Shown here piece by piece: positions 1-13,125 of a stretch of 64,000 bases of DNA. Below the pieces are notes generated by a model. The model was not told the DNA's origin, did no database searches, and worked only from the letters and a program-made list of their open reading frames with translations. Position 1 is the first letter of the stretch. Each line of letters begins with the position of its first letter. The stretch spans positions 46,187,818 to 46,251,817 of the forward strand of contig CM067358.1 of the NCBI GenBank assembly GCA_034190875.2, written 5' to 3'. The position numbers and the translations under genes are program-made. This DNA is from Urechis unicinctus (taxonomy: Eukaryota; Annelida; Polychaeta; Xenopneusta; Urechidae).

Positions 1-1370
1 ATATTGTGCAACAGATGTCCTTTATTGTTGATAGAACAATCATTTGTTTTATTGAGTACAGAACCGATTTTCAGACGTTATTTATTATCAGCAATGCATC
101 CCGTGGAATGGCCACATGGGACGAAGTGGTCATTCAGAACATATCAAACTAAGCTGTATGCTACTGTTTCTTTTATTCACGCTTCTATACATGATGCAGT
201 TGATGTAGCATAAGGACGTTTGACAACACAAAGGGCATGATCTTTAAGCGCCAGTATAATAAAGCAAAACATTGTCTATATTTCGAGTGATGGCGTCAGT
301 AATGGCTGCTCGTGGCTGTGTGACTAAATCCCGACCAGTGCGTGTATAAGGCTAGGGGGAGACTGCATATTGCATTTTAGTTTTTATCAGAAAATTATAA
401 GATTGACAGTGATAACAATTAATGCCACAATCGCGGCTTACAACTTATGTAGTATAAAACCAAGAAGGCAGCGAATGCATTTATGTTTTACGTGGCAGCA
501 TCTATATTCAGCACACAGGCCATGTTCAGTGGATATCCATTATCTTCAAGTGGAACAATTCATCGCTAAATGACGTTTATACACTAAGGACTTTTACGGT
601 TGGATACACATTGTGCGAGATGTAAAGATGTCGATGTCACATACATAATGGCAGATTTGTCTTGGAGGAGCCATTCATGAACAACGGGAACGATTGATAA
701 ACGCAATCGTCCGTGTTCGGCCCGGTTAAACGACTACATCTGGGTTTTTGGACCATCAGCTGTCAATTTATGATATGTGTATAGCGACCCATGAGCAAAC
801 ATCTAATATGGCGGTACAGGTAGGGCTGCCATCTAATATAAAACACACTAAGTGCTATCATCGTCCACCTTTCGAACGTAAGCTTCCAAGTTCACAAATA
901 ATATAGGTTTTACCATTACCTGAATGTATTCTGGAATCGTAAATATGCTCTCATGGTGGTATGGTGGTATGACAAATCAATTATCACATTCATCTTAATA
1001 TTATCCGCTGTGATAAGTGCATACATTCAACCACCCACTTTACTGTGTTTATGATAAAATATCTTGATGCACCGAGAACATTCAAAGGTAGTGATGATAG
1101 AATCAAGCGAGCATCCACGACGACAGGGTGCTACTGATGGGGAATCAGCACACAGACACAACATGAACAAACTATTGGCCATGTCGCCAAAACCATATTT
1201 GTTAAGTCGTTTATTTACAAAGTCAACACATCTTCAAATCAAGTCCAACTGTTTATTATCAAATATGAATGAGTCTTGCAGGAAACGTGATTCCTTGTTT
1301 GTCATACAGTTCCAATTTATAGGTGAATAATTGACGATAGGTTGTCAAGCTGTTATATATTTCTAGGTTT
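1..1370. other. Non-coding, unique-looking stretch
   Basis: No supportable gene. Open frames here reach 88 codons at most and show no recognisable domain, signal peptide or codon preference. A short tandem of a 9-bp word based on TGGTGGTAT lies near 950-970. Nothing else stands out. Confidence 0.6.
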
Positions 1371-1435
<65 letters not shown>

Positions 1436-1780
1436 TATATATATACATATATATATATATATTTTATATGTATATAAATATATATATACATATATGTATA
1501 TGTTCATATATATCTATATATTTTATATTTAAATATATAGTTTTATATAATTATACCATGAACATAAATATATTATATATATATATATTTTATAATAAAT
1601 CAATAAATATATATTCTCTATATATATATCATATATATATATATATTCTCTATAAATATAAATATATATATAGATATTATATATAGATATACTTTATATT
1701 ATTATAATTATCTCTGTGTATATATCTCTCTATCTATATATATATATATATCTCTATATCTATATATATATATATATATG
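1371..1780. repeat. Compound TA-rich microsatellite
   Basis: A nearly pure (TA)n block at about 1372-1432 continues into degenerate AT-only sequence (TATATG, TAAATA, TATCTC variants) until about 1780. Both strands give Ile/Tyr-rich open frames, which are repeat translations and not proteins. The inner block is self-complementary and could extrude a cruciform. Its variants suggest an old array that decayed outward from a younger pure core. Confidence 0.95.
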
Positions 1781-2132
1781 TAAATCCAAATGATCGACGT
1801 TTTGAGGTTAATAAGGTGCAACATACTCACTGCACTTTAAGATATAGAGCGTATATATGCCTCGTCTAATACTCACACACAGGCTCATCCTTCCTAAAGC
1901 ACCTGCTATTGGGCTTTTAATGCAGGAATATACATGTCGTGCCTCAACATGCAACTGACGCCGCAGATACATCAAAGCAGAGCTTCCTGTATGCGACAGA
2001 TTGTGCACGTGCTATCACTAGTATCATAGCATAGTCGTACTTCCCGTTTCATATTACAGTTTATGTTAACGCTGTTCAAGAAGCTGTAGGTCCTTCTATG
2101 TTTGAGCATTTTGCAATTAAAAATACGTTATC
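1781..2132. other. Non-coding spacer between TA array and R1 copy 1
   Basis: No gene seen. Short frames on the minus strand do not exceed 66 codons and match nothing I recognise. Confidence 0.55.
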
Positions 2133-2455
2133 AATAGACAAAAACAGAATGGCTAGAGTTTTATTTGCTATTATATATGCAGTAGGTGTTCTCAGATGAA
2201 TTGTGCAACGTTGTGTGCGACAGTATTTTAGACATTTAACTACGATGTTCCCACTCCATGTATTAGTCACTTTTTAAGAATGTTTTGAGTGTGTCATAGT
2301 GGTATATTTTGCGATATCATCTTAAAGAATTGGCACCTACCTCTGAAATTATTGCCGGATCAGTGTCACATGTTTGCTTTGAAATAGGCGGCCTTGCCAA
2401 AAATGTTTATATAAACCTACAAATTGTAGAACATTTCATGACGCTCGATACTGTT
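2133..2455. repeat. Dispersed repeat family R1, copy 1
   Basis: This segment aligns collinearly with 17674-18003. Both start with ATAGACAAAAACAGAATGGC and both end with CATTTCATGACGCTCGATA. The outer ~75 and ~95 bp are close to 85-90% identical by eye, and the middle is more diverged with small indels. The aligned frame has the same TGA in both copies, and differences fall evenly over codon positions (6, 6 and 7 in a 34-codon hand alignment), so it is not behaving as coding sequence. The sequence just beyond the end also recurs at 27696-27755. Class of element unknown. Confidence 0.85.
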
Positions 2456-4689
2456 CATCTCATAAAAGCATAGTCGTGATGTGTTATATTGAGGAGGGAA
2501 ACTATAGCATGTCCCTTTTCGATTCAAATGAAAAGGCATCACAGAGATAAGTCAGGTTAACGACCGGATGAGTGTCATCAGCTGTCTCCATAAGGAAGTA
2601 CTAAACAACCTTGGTTCCTGTTGCCATCGCCAATCGTTTACTAAAGTCAGACTATTGTCAATAAATTAGGCACAGGCGGACAAAGATGAGGATGTTGACG
2701 AGAATAACAATTCAGACCATTTGGTGTTCACTGTGCAGTTGTGGTGAATAATGCCTGTGGACATTCCATGTTGACTCTTATGCCTATACAATTATATATT
2801 CGCGTAGATTTCTATGCGTGCGCCTCGCTCTTACCTTACGTAGATGTATGTTTAGATTCGCGCGTCGCTTTTACGGCGTATGATAACGTGATTATCGCTT
2901 GATACTTTCCGCTACAAACAACCATCATTGTCGCTTCATTTTCACATAAGAATCCGTCTAGTACCAAATGCTCTGCCACGTACTCAACCTTTATGTGCAA
3001 TACGTAACTGTCCAAACAACGACCTCCATCTTTTTGTGAAGTAGTTTGCTGCTATTTACTGACGGAATACTTGTCGTCATGCATAATATCCTGGAACAAT
3101 ATCCATTTCTAACGATGGTACCTTATACGATGCAACGTGAACAGTTTGTATGGTAAGTTTCAAAGTCGGATCCATTACGATAGCACAAGCTATATTAACA
3201 TTGACCTGTATAACAGAGATGGGTCATCTGATACCACACAAGAACAGAGTCAGTTCTATATTTGATCGTCAAGATAGTACTGATCTATATATCCGCATTA
3301 TAGACGAAACAACGATACATAAGTGTGTTGATTAATGCGCACAAATTCTATGAATGAAAAGACATGCTGCCAAATGTGTATGTTTAACGTATGTTTTATC
3401 GTCCTTTTTGAGACGTGTTAGCAATATAGCAATCCTAGAAGGATTCCATTGAATGTGCACACTTGCAGTCATATCACTTCGCGTAATGCTGTCAATTGTG
3501 ATGCATCAGCTACTAATTCATGTTCTTTAAATATATACAATTGTCGTCTATTATCGCTGACATCTCCTTCCTTGCAGCGTTTCGACCAAAATGCATTTGG
3601 TGGAACTCATTGTGCCCACCAAGGTTACCACCTGGATTGATAATTTATCAAATCCATCCAATTCTGCAATGTTGTGTGACGGGGGCTACAAGGGGAATGT
3701 GATATATGAGACAGCAAATAGAGGCCCGGATCCCGGCTCCAACAAAATAGCCCCCTGGGGGGGGGGGGGGGGGGGGCTGCTGGGAGGGGGTGGGGTTATT
3801 GGAAAAGTATAGTAAATGGTGTTAAACTGCTCATAGCGGAAAAAAGCCCCCATTCATACAGAGTGTGATGCTCCCATTTAGAAGGCCTTCATCCGTAGCG
3901 TTACTACCTGAATCACTTGACGAAACAAAATACTTGCTTAAATGTGTTGACATTAGCTCAGCGTCTACTGCGCATGAACCTATATTGCACAATGAAGCAA
4001 TGTATTCACCACGCGCGCAATGCTGCAGTTGGTGTTCCATTTGTCAGTTCCATACATATCTCTTTATCTATGTATCATTCTGTCGCAAAATTATTGCTGG
4101 TGCCTGGATGGAACTAACACATTATCGTTCGACACACCATATATAATTCTGCCTCAACTGTTGAATATAGTCTGACATTATTCCCAATGGTAAATATCAC
4201 TGGCTTATTGGCCAAAAGAACCCAATATAGAGACATGGGCCGCATATGGTCTAACATACACTGTGAGGCTGGTACGGACATGGTAGTGGCCTACACAGCA
4301 CCATATACATCGCGAAGAAAATGGTCACACAAGCTTTCGTACCTGCTGACACATCTACTATACAGCTGCTCTGCACATTGAACTTTTTTTTTATTTTGCA
4401 CATCCTCGTCAAAGTTTGCAATCACATCCATCTTCCAAGCAGTACAGATAATTCATAGATTGTTAAAGCAACAGCGCAACGCAGATATGTATGGTGGGTT
4501 CTACCACGAATGAACCCATTGTCATGCACACCGCCATATGATAAACAACAGGTCTTCTACGCTAGAGCTGAGCACTTTGTAGCAAGAAAAGGCGCGTGGC
4601 ATTATTTCAATTATTACCATAGAGCGGCTTGACACATTTGTTACACAGTATGAATGTGTCGGTGTTTGCCAACGCCTATATGAACGTCC
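2456..4689. other. Non-coding stretch with a poly-G tract
   Basis: No gene supported. The largest frame (3865-4146, plus, 93 codons) overlaps another plus frame (3917-4117) and a minus frame (3831-4040), has no recognisable feature, and is of a length expected by chance. The poly-G run at 3757-3776 is listed separately. Confidence 0.55.
3757..3776 (+). repeat. Poly-G tract (G20) with G-rich flank
   Basis: Twenty consecutive G are followed by CTGCTGGGAGGGGGTGGGG, giving at least three further G-runs within 30 bp. The + strand therefore has the run pattern needed for an intramolecular G-quadruplex. Long homopolymers are also common assembly error sites, so the length is uncertain. Confidence 0.9.
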
Positions 4690-4800
4690 ACTTCAGCTAA
4701 CTCGAAAATTTACAAATAATATGGAATGCCATGTGCCGGAAGATAACACATCTGCAGAAGGATAACACATGATGAGGCGCATCGATTAGTTAATGCTTGT
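4690..4800. repeat. Dispersed repeat family R2, copy 1 (partial)
   Basis: The left part shares ATGGAATGC(C/T)ATGT with the copy at 12900. The right part (GGATAACACATGAT, then AATGCTTGTAAACC) matches the copy at 15305. It therefore links the other two copies as one family. Inside it the 10-mer GATAACACAT occurs twice (4742 and 4761), a 19-bp local tandem. It breaks off before the right half seen in the other two copies. Confidence 0.6.
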
Positions 4801-6400
4801 AAACCCTGACGGATCACTATATATTATCCCAACAGGCTGTACAACATTCGATATAACCCGTCAAAACTGGGCGGTATTAACTTTTCTAATTACAGCGCAA
4901 GGTTGCACTTTTATTTCTCTAATTTCTGACCGTAGTGTATGAATTAATATGATTCATTCACGACTTGGATGGTAGTTGCCGTGTGTCTATGAGTCAAAGT
5001 GAAAAACACAATAAATGATAGGTGGCAAAATAAAGTGCGTAAAATCTGAGGATTTCATTTGGACGGCGATGCAGTAGGTGTCGATTTAGAAATATTTTCT
5101 TCATTTTAGATATCCGTACTCCATCAATGCAGCATATGCCTTCTGCATTCACATTAGTAACTGTCATGATACATATAACCGAATTATGGCCCATGTCTTA
5201 CATCGCTTTCAACAGCGAGATAACAACGCAACATATAGAATTTATGTAAGTGTTACATCTGATTGCGCGTTGTTGTTTTATCTGCTGATGACAACGCGAT
5301 GGCGACGATCTATTTGGCTCAATCGCCCGTTATGCTCATAGCTAGAATATAAAGGATATCACGTAGAAAAATCAGCCTACAAGTTGCTCTATTTCACAAT
5401 TGCATTCCTTTAATCCGATGCGGTGAGTTCTACGCAAGAGATCCTGGAGAAAATGGTACATGCAAATGTCGACCTGGATCTTACAAAACCGCGGATACAG
5501 ATTTATGATTATTTACTATTCTGCGGATACACGTCCAATCATTGCAAAAGATTCGCAACATCAATGCAGAGCAGGATGTCAATTATCGAATAAAAATGGT
5601 GATGGCGTGGCGTGTTAAAATACGTATTTTTGCAATGACATTTCGTTAAAGGACCTATAATATTTGTAGCATTTGTGATATTTCGGGTGATATTGATCAA
5701 GCGAGGGAGGTATCTCGTAAATTTTAGTGTTATAGTATCATTGCCTAATCAGTTATCTTTGAACATTTGACGGCATATGGATGGTTTCCTAATCTAGTTA
5801 TTATGTACTATTATTTGTTTAACGCATAGATGCAGTCGTCGTTACCAAACATCACTCATCATTAAATTAATTAAGCATATTGACACACATCCCTTTAGTG
5901 ATTATTAAAGGCAGCTGGTTTTAATGTGTGAATAAATATATATTTGACAATGTAAACATGCTACAGCGACGGTTCATAGCTTCTGTATTTCCGCATCGTC
6001 ACCAATTCGTTCATGTAGAGTTACGTCAAATAAATGTCAAAGTACAGCATTGGTGCCTAGTTATCACGCACAATGTATTCACAAATCTATTTTCTAACAA
6101 AGAGTCCTGTTAAGCCTCTTACCGCATCAATAGGTTAGGTAGTATGCAAACATGGATCCGAAAAAATTGGCTTGTAGTCTCATTAATGCATCAACCGTGT
6201 TAGATTACATATATTGAACTAGTTTTTAAAGATATATTTTGAGCTTAACATTAAGACACATGATACTTGGTAGCTGTATTGTTCTTCTTATATGTGTACC
6301 GGCATAATTACGACCTGTTTTGTCTCATTTAATTGATATTCTCTTGTGTAATGGTCCAAAGACAAACACATATGACGTAGCGGGTGGAAAGGGGGTGGCA

Positions 6401-6431
<31 letters not shown>
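6401..6431 (+). repeat. Poly-G tract (G31)
   Basis: Thirty-one consecutive G, preceded by two shorter G-runs (GGGTGGAAAGGGGGTGG) and followed by TTAGGG. On the minus strand this gives spurious Pro-rich frames at 6325-6535. It can form G-quadruplexes, and its true length is uncertain because long homopolymers assemble poorly. Confidence 0.95.
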
Positions 6432-6434
<3 letters not shown>

Positions 6435-8862
6435 GGGCTTGGTTTGTGGGCATTTGATAAAAGGGTTTGTTTATGCATTGGGTATAAAGGTGATGGTATG
6501 GAGCGTTGAACAAATGTGAAGACGACAGAAGACAACAGTTATGCTTGTGTCGATTGATCTATGCATGGGTCAATGAATGCAGAGAAAGTTTGATAACAAA
6601 AGGCTTAGCTAGCTAGTTGACAACTAAAAGGCAGACATTTGCGTAATTAATGTCAATGTTGTTGGGAGTAATTTTTCACAGAAATTGGGTTTTCACGAGA
6701 CACAAAAGCATAGATATGATGTACTGTATTTCGGATAAAGGTTATATCAGCTCCCGAATGGAATCTAATGAATAGGCAGGAGGTGAGGTACTGAGGGTTT
6801 ACAAGTATCAACAATCCGTTGTGATTCATCTCTTTTAGGAAATGTTCCCATACGCAATGACATATTTGTTAATACACGTTTTAGTGAAATATTTCAAGGG
6901 TATCCGCGGAAACACCATATGCTGTGTCCACAGTAGTGGTAAGAATGGCACAATGTTTGCGCCACTGCTCTTCGTCAGCTCTGAGGACTAACAGGGGCCA
7001 ATAATAGCCGCTTTATGAGATATGAGCTATGTATTACAACAAAGGGCGTTACTTTGGATCACCAGTATACGTTAGAATATTGCCGATAATACCTATAATA
7101 ACATAAATTGAAGATTAAAATTAAATGTATTTAAGCACAAAACGTTGGTACGGCAGAATGTTTCCACCCTGTGACGCAGCTGCAGTTAATCAATCATGAG
7201 CAGAATCTACTAACGACGCAAGTTTACTCTTTGTGTTCAACTGAGACACATATGGTGCAACTCAAATGGCATCACTGACTACCTAACAGTGCACATTCTG
7301 AGACGTTGGCTTTGTGTTTCCACTGGCTTACGAATGGTCGACTTGCATTACATGGGTCGATGATTTATCAAGCGAAAGGCTACTGTTTTGTAATCGTGCG
7401 ATAGATAGTTACATACGTGTGTATGATAAAAACAATAACTGCATGTTTTACAATAATTCTGTGTCGCAACAATCGCCAGATTTGATCGGAGTCCCATATT
7501 GAAAGTTAGCTTATGACACATGCCACAAATTCAACTAATACTATAGCTGCAATAATACAGTGACTATCACACCACTGCATAGAGACATATGTATTCACAT
7601 GGTTAAGATAGGGAGGAAGGTAAGCTTGTTAGGTATCATCACATCTTTACGTACACGGCTTGTCCGCTGAGGTTTTTTCTTTCTGCAACGCAATTAGGCA
7701 TGCGAATACTCATGTCCAGAAATGTACTATGCACCTCCTTATTCTATACGGCATAGAGTTTAAATGTCAGCGTATAAGTTGACCGTTGTTTATTAAATAT
7801 TAATTGGGAACATGTTGCAAGTGGCGTAGATTAGTTTGTATGTGTGCTTCAATAGTTTAAGTTAGAATTGCTTTTCAAAAAACCCTTTGGTTATTGACGG
7901 AGGACAGAATGGACACGTGCTGGAAAATTGATCCATACATATCCAATAAGCATGACACTATAACGTCAACATGTCGGTAGATGCATACACAGAAGTCGTG
8001 TCTACCGAGCTACGTAAAAGTTGCAGATCATACGGCTCCCCTGGGGAACGCTAGAGAGCAACGATCATGCGTCAGTTGTCAGTCTATGTGCTTTAATAGC
8101 CAACAGCTGGAGTCCTTTCACGCCAGCTAATGCTACCGTATCCTAATTCATATTTTGATTATATGATGTATATAATTAAACATATGTACAGACCACACAA
8201 TCTTAATCTGTTACATATTGGGCGCTGCGGCTAAGCGGCAAATGTAATGCAGCCTCAATACTCCTGTATTTTCATGATAAAGACACCGGCGCCAGCTGGC
8301 TCGCAGGATGGAACTCGTGTGTGAGCACACAGATGCCCCCGAAGGGCTGGAAATCGGAACTAAATCATTTGTGGTACATTAGGCAATGCCACCTGTGGTG
8401 TAACTATATGCATGGCTACTTTTCTTCCGTAAAGCTACAGATTGCTCCAAACAATTATCGGAAGAATATATTAAAATACCAAAGATAGTTTTGTGCAGCC
8501 CACATGAATTAATTATCTGTAGTGTTTATTCTTAAGCCAAGCATGGTAAGCATTTATTACTGGTCTCTACGCATGTACACAAAGATTTCGTTTAACATTG
8601 TTACACGTTTATCTACTAAATAAAGCCAGTAGTGTTCGACTGCCCTGGTGGCAACTATGAGGTAGAAACCTCTTGCTGGCTTGGTGTTTAGTTTACGTGT
8701 AAGGGGATGGTTGCGTATGAAACGAGTTTTATAGGGAATCTCTTTGTGTATGTTCCTGGTTGGTCGCCTCACACGACCACTTAACGTCATTGTTGTGATA
8801 AGTGTCTGCATCTGTTGCTACAGGGGCCAAACATCGAGGAGAGATCGATTCGATACCAGGTG

Positions 8863-8884
8863 AACTGTAATGATAATTACAGTT
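8863..8884. repeat. Perfect 9-bp inverted repeat, 4-nt loop
   Basis: AACTGTAAT and ATTACAGTT flank GATA. The stem is AT-rich and has no U-run or coding neighbour, so it is not a recognisable terminator. Inverted repeats of this size are expected by chance in AT-rich DNA. Confidence 0.5.
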
Positions 8885-11800
8885 AAACTGCATAAGGTGC
8901 CCTTGTTTATACCCACAATGCTACATACGGTGAAATTAAGGGCTACAGTTTAACTTTATTGACATAATAACCACGCAATAGTGACAAACAATCTCAAGCA
9001 AAATACCCTCAGGACCATAGTTAATGGAATGGAAGGCACACTATGCGCGACTTCATTTTGAGCAAGGCGTGTCTTGGGGCACTACTATCCATCTCATACT
9101 TATATATACGCGGACATGTACACCGTGGCGCCACCGTAGTTGCTTTTCTTCGATAACTCATTTCATCTCCCGTTTATTAGTAACCATGCATGCCAACATC
9201 AGCAGGATAGAGGTCCTTTTGTACTAACACAGCATATTACATCAATTCATAGTATTTTTATGTTTTGCCTCAGATTTTCCGTACTTCGAAATATCGAGTA
9301 TATTAATGCTCACGTAATACTAAGAGACTTCTTCAATTTTGTATTAGCAATGACTGTTGCTTTAACAACAAAACTGTGCTTCCAGTATGCAATAGATTAC
9401 GTGTGTAATCTCCATGTGGTATAGCATGTTTGGGAAAAACCGCGTTGAAATTATGGTTGGTTAGACATGTGTCGTCTTATTATTTGAGGAATTGGCAGAG
9501 CAAATTGCCATTCGACGGTTGACATTTCTGCTGGCTAGACTACAAGGGGAACCGGCATTTGTGCAAAGACCGTCGTCGTCAAAATACCATGAAATACTAA
9601 GAAACGCTCCTTGGAATGTATTTATGTCATGCACCCATGTGCATCTTTACCTGGTATCAACAGTTGAACTTTTACTTGGTATCTTGATCCAGTGAAGTGG
9701 CTCTTTGAGATAGCAATTGTGTGGTTTAGTTGTCCGGTTTTATTGCAAACTGATGAAGACCATACATCAGTTCATGTGCTCTTATATCTTCAACGATCAT
9801 ACATCTGCAATACCGTCGTCATCAGAAATACAATGTATATTAAGCACTATCGATGGTTGCCTGACTGAAACAGCTTGATACAATCTTGTGTTCACATTTT
9901 AGTGTTCAAGACTAAAATAGCACGATGTAATGTATAATTGTCTAAACTAAAAGCAAACGCACAATCGCTACTTGTTTGCTTGTTTTACAGGTTTGACGAC
10001 CGGAATCAAGTCGAGTGACAGTAGATCATTCACAGTGTTTGCTCCAAACATTTACCACTACACACATAACAGCATGTACTTTTTTATGCCGAAGGCTCAT
10101 AAACCTCACCGGAATCATTGAAAACATTGCTGCGACACGTTCAATTACAAATTAGGGCTATACTAGCTCCCTTGTGGATTCTCAGAAGACATATATCGAA
10201 AAAACGTCAACTGTAACGAATAGATGTGCGTCATAGCATGCCTCTCCGGGGAATAAGTACAGATGCACTTGCCCTAGTTGCAGTAGAAAAAATTGCTGCC
10301 CAGCTAAAAGGATGTTGTGGCTTTGAACAGTTATTGCTGACACAAAAGCAACACAAAAGAGAAAAATACACGGATGCATATTGCTTTACATGGCTACGGC
10401 ATTGTTTTGGCGCTACTTGTGTCCATTAAGTCCTTGATATCCAAGTTAGCTATTCTGAACGTATGTGCACCTTCGATGAATGTTTCTGTATGACTTCAAA
10501 AGCTGAAACAGACGAAAATAAATAATGCTATCTACTTATGGCTACAGAGATATATTGATCGTCAATAAGTTCGGAATCTATAGGTAATTTAATATTCTGT
10601 ACATTCAAACCTCGGCCGCGGTAAAAAGAATAATTAATCGGATTATAGGCTACGCGTAGTTAGCTCCATAGGTCAAGCACCAACCACGCAAAACATAACC
10701 TTGTTTGGTGTTACCTATGTCTTGCAGCAATGAATCATGAGATAGACAAAAATGTAATTGACTCCGAATGAGGCGAATAATGTACGAACACTGTTATGAT
10801 ATACATGTAATTCGTCTGCAAATAGGCAATGAAAACGATCATTTAACTGCGGTACTGCTCTAGCCGAGTTCATCACGGAAAGCGCAAGAAAACACCATGC
10901 TATGTAACATGAAACTTAATGAAATACCTTGAATACCGCAGATACATTGCGGGCACTTAGTTAACAAGACTCAATCATGAAGCCTTATAGAGCGGTGCGT
11001 ACAGCACAGTAACTAGGGTCTACACATTTAACCAATAATGACCAGAATGGACATGATCCATGCCGAGTCATGCGTAGTTTTTGAGATGTACCAATTGATC
11101 AACAAAGCATATAATTCAGTTTTCTAGCTGGTGTTTGATAATCTAATCAAACGCTCTGTGTTGCTGGTCTGAAAGAGCGTTTTTACTTGTGAAGCTGCAT
11201 ATGTTGATAATAAACACTCAGCATTTAGAAGTAGGCTGTTTCGCAGTTTAAGACATACCGGTCAAATACGGCGTCCAAATTAGAGAACTATACTCCTTCA
11301 ATATGATATGTGTCATTGTACATACCTTCTATCAATGAAAAAAATTGGCCTTGGGACAGGGTTTATAATCAGGGAATGCAAATTGAATATGCTTTGGTTA
11401 CATATTTATCTTCCTTAGATAGCGATAATGGACAGAGGAAAACGATTGATTGACGCAGTGGTCTTTTAACTGCTGGTTTAATTGACTGCAGAGACCATTA
11501 TTGGGAGCCTAAGCCCACACATCTAAGCAATCGATCTCATCAATTGCTCATTACAGATCAGAGATCTGCTCGTACATTAGCCGATCCATAATGTGGCGGC
11601 GTCTATATCATGAGCGCCGGAGGGAGCTACGAGACATTGCAAGCAACCGTCCGCGTGTCGGGTTGTGGCTGTTTCTGTCCGTAATCTGTTCGATATGCTA
11701 GTTTTATCCCTACTGAATCAAACATGACCACATCTACACCGTGCCCATCTCATTCTTCTGCACCATCAATCAATCCACGATGCATCATTTATGTGGGTAC

Positions 11801-12430
11801 CGAATAATGGCTTTCGATGAGCCATGGGAAATCTAGATCCAGGTAACATTGCAGTAGTGATCGCATAGAGCTCACGATGGAGAACAATAGTAGCTTCAAT
11901 ATTTTTGCCGGCATATATCGAGGTTATATATGTTTGAAAACCCTTTTAACCTTGATATATTTACTGAATTCGTATGTACTCACCTCCAGCTGAGACTCAT
12001 TTAGTTTTTTTGCTCTCAGAGGAGTGAACTTTCCATGATTTTGTTCAGTTATAATATTCCTTAGACGTTTTATTATTATAAAGGGCTGAATAATAAGCGT
12101 GAACTACTTCAATGAACGTTGATTGCTGCTAGTCTGCATGAATCAATATGTCCAACATACGCGAGCGAACTCGCATAGCGATCGCGTCATGACAGAAAAA
12201 AGTGAACAATGCGTGATGGGAACGCCGTGTACGGCCCGAGGACATGCTAGGGATCGATTGATAGATTGTTCCCATTTGCGTTCTGAGCAGAACGGGATAT
12301 CGACTAACTGTGAACTCCGTTGGACAGCCGTGATCTCCTGACAGCTAATCACAGCTAAAACGTGCAGTGGCGTGGATGAGCTCTCTTGAAAATGCGAAGA
12401 CTAAATGACTATTACTCCGTTTTCGCTCCT

Positions 12431-12565
<135 letters not shown>

Positions 12566-12639
12566 CTAGCCTAAAGCATTGCCGTAACTGTCAATGTTGT
12601 ATGCAAAAATTTACAGTGAGAAATAAGCCTATTTTATGG

Positions 12640-12640
<1 letters not shown>

Positions 12641-12724
<84 letters not shown>

Positions 12725-12750
12725 AGTGTGTATTTATATATATATTTATA

Positions 12751-12788
<38 letters not shown>

Positions 12789-12799
12789 ATTTTTTATAT

Positions 12800-12831
<32 letters not shown>

Positions 12832-12870
12832 TTATATAAATATATGCATGCATATTAATTTATATATATT
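12641..12870. repeat. Compound TA-rich microsatellite
   Basis: Pure TA blocks are broken by single-base phase slips, GTGTG, TTTTT and TATTTATA variants, and the right edge carries TATGCATGCATA. The all-Ile/Tyr frames here are repeat translations. Confidence 0.95.
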
Positions 12871-12889
12871 TACGTGAACTTAGTTGTCA

Positions 12890-13125
12890 CGGATATTAAC
12901 AGTATGGAATGCTATGTAGCGGGTGGGGGGGGGGGACCTTCATAGCACGATAGCACGTGATCAAGCACTTCCGCGCATTCATACTCGAGAATTTATTCCT
13001 ATCTTTTCACTAGATCCTATTTGATTGCTGTCCGACATAAAAGGCAACGGTGCATTATGCTCATCGAAACTGGGTTGCTTTAACTACTTGAGCCACAACA
13101 ACGTAACGTTAAGTGCATGCCGCTG
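12890..13125. repeat. Dispersed repeat family R2, copy 2
   Basis: From about 12940 it aligns with 15300-15480. Shared blocks include CGATAGCACRTGAT, CGCATTCAT.CTCG, CCTATCTTTTCACTA, ATTGCTGTCCGACATAAAA and GCCACAACA.CGTAACGT-like sequence. Its left end aligns with copy 1 at about 4719. A G11 run (12925-12935) sits where copy 1 has no G tract, so that run arose after the copies separated. Homology fades beyond about 13125. Confidence 0.8.
12925..12935 (+). repeat. Short poly-G tract (G11)
   Basis: GGGTGGGGGGGGGGG inside R2 copy 2. The corresponding position in R2 copy 1 lacks it, so it is a local expansion. Confidence 0.85.

Larger units (their letters stand above)
4801..12430. other. Long non-coding stretch, 7.6 kb
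   Basis: No gene supported on either strand. Frames of 60-94 codons are scattered on both strands (for example 9140-9424 plus and 8557-8811 minus) with no recognisable motif. Visible items are a G31 tract at 6401-6431, a 9-bp inverted repeat at 8863-8884, and overlapping sense and antisense frames at 12123-12352 in a locally CpG-rich patch. The words at 9561 and 9804 (both containing CCGTCGTC) form a weak local direct repeat. Confidence 0.55.

Noticed and set aside
2133-2455. R1 as a coding relic read with TGA as a sense codon
   Set aside because: The aligned frame shares one TGA in both copies, but differences are spread evenly over codon positions, so no coding constraint is visible.
9561-9850. 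Local direct repeat around CCGTCGTC (9561 and 9804), also resembling 39490
   Set aside because: Similarity is limited to about 40 bp and cannot be told from chance by eye.
12123-12352. Overlapping sense and antisense frames in a CpG-rich patch
   Set aside because: Mutually open strands are typical of locally GC-richer sequence with fewer stops; neither frame has recognisable features.
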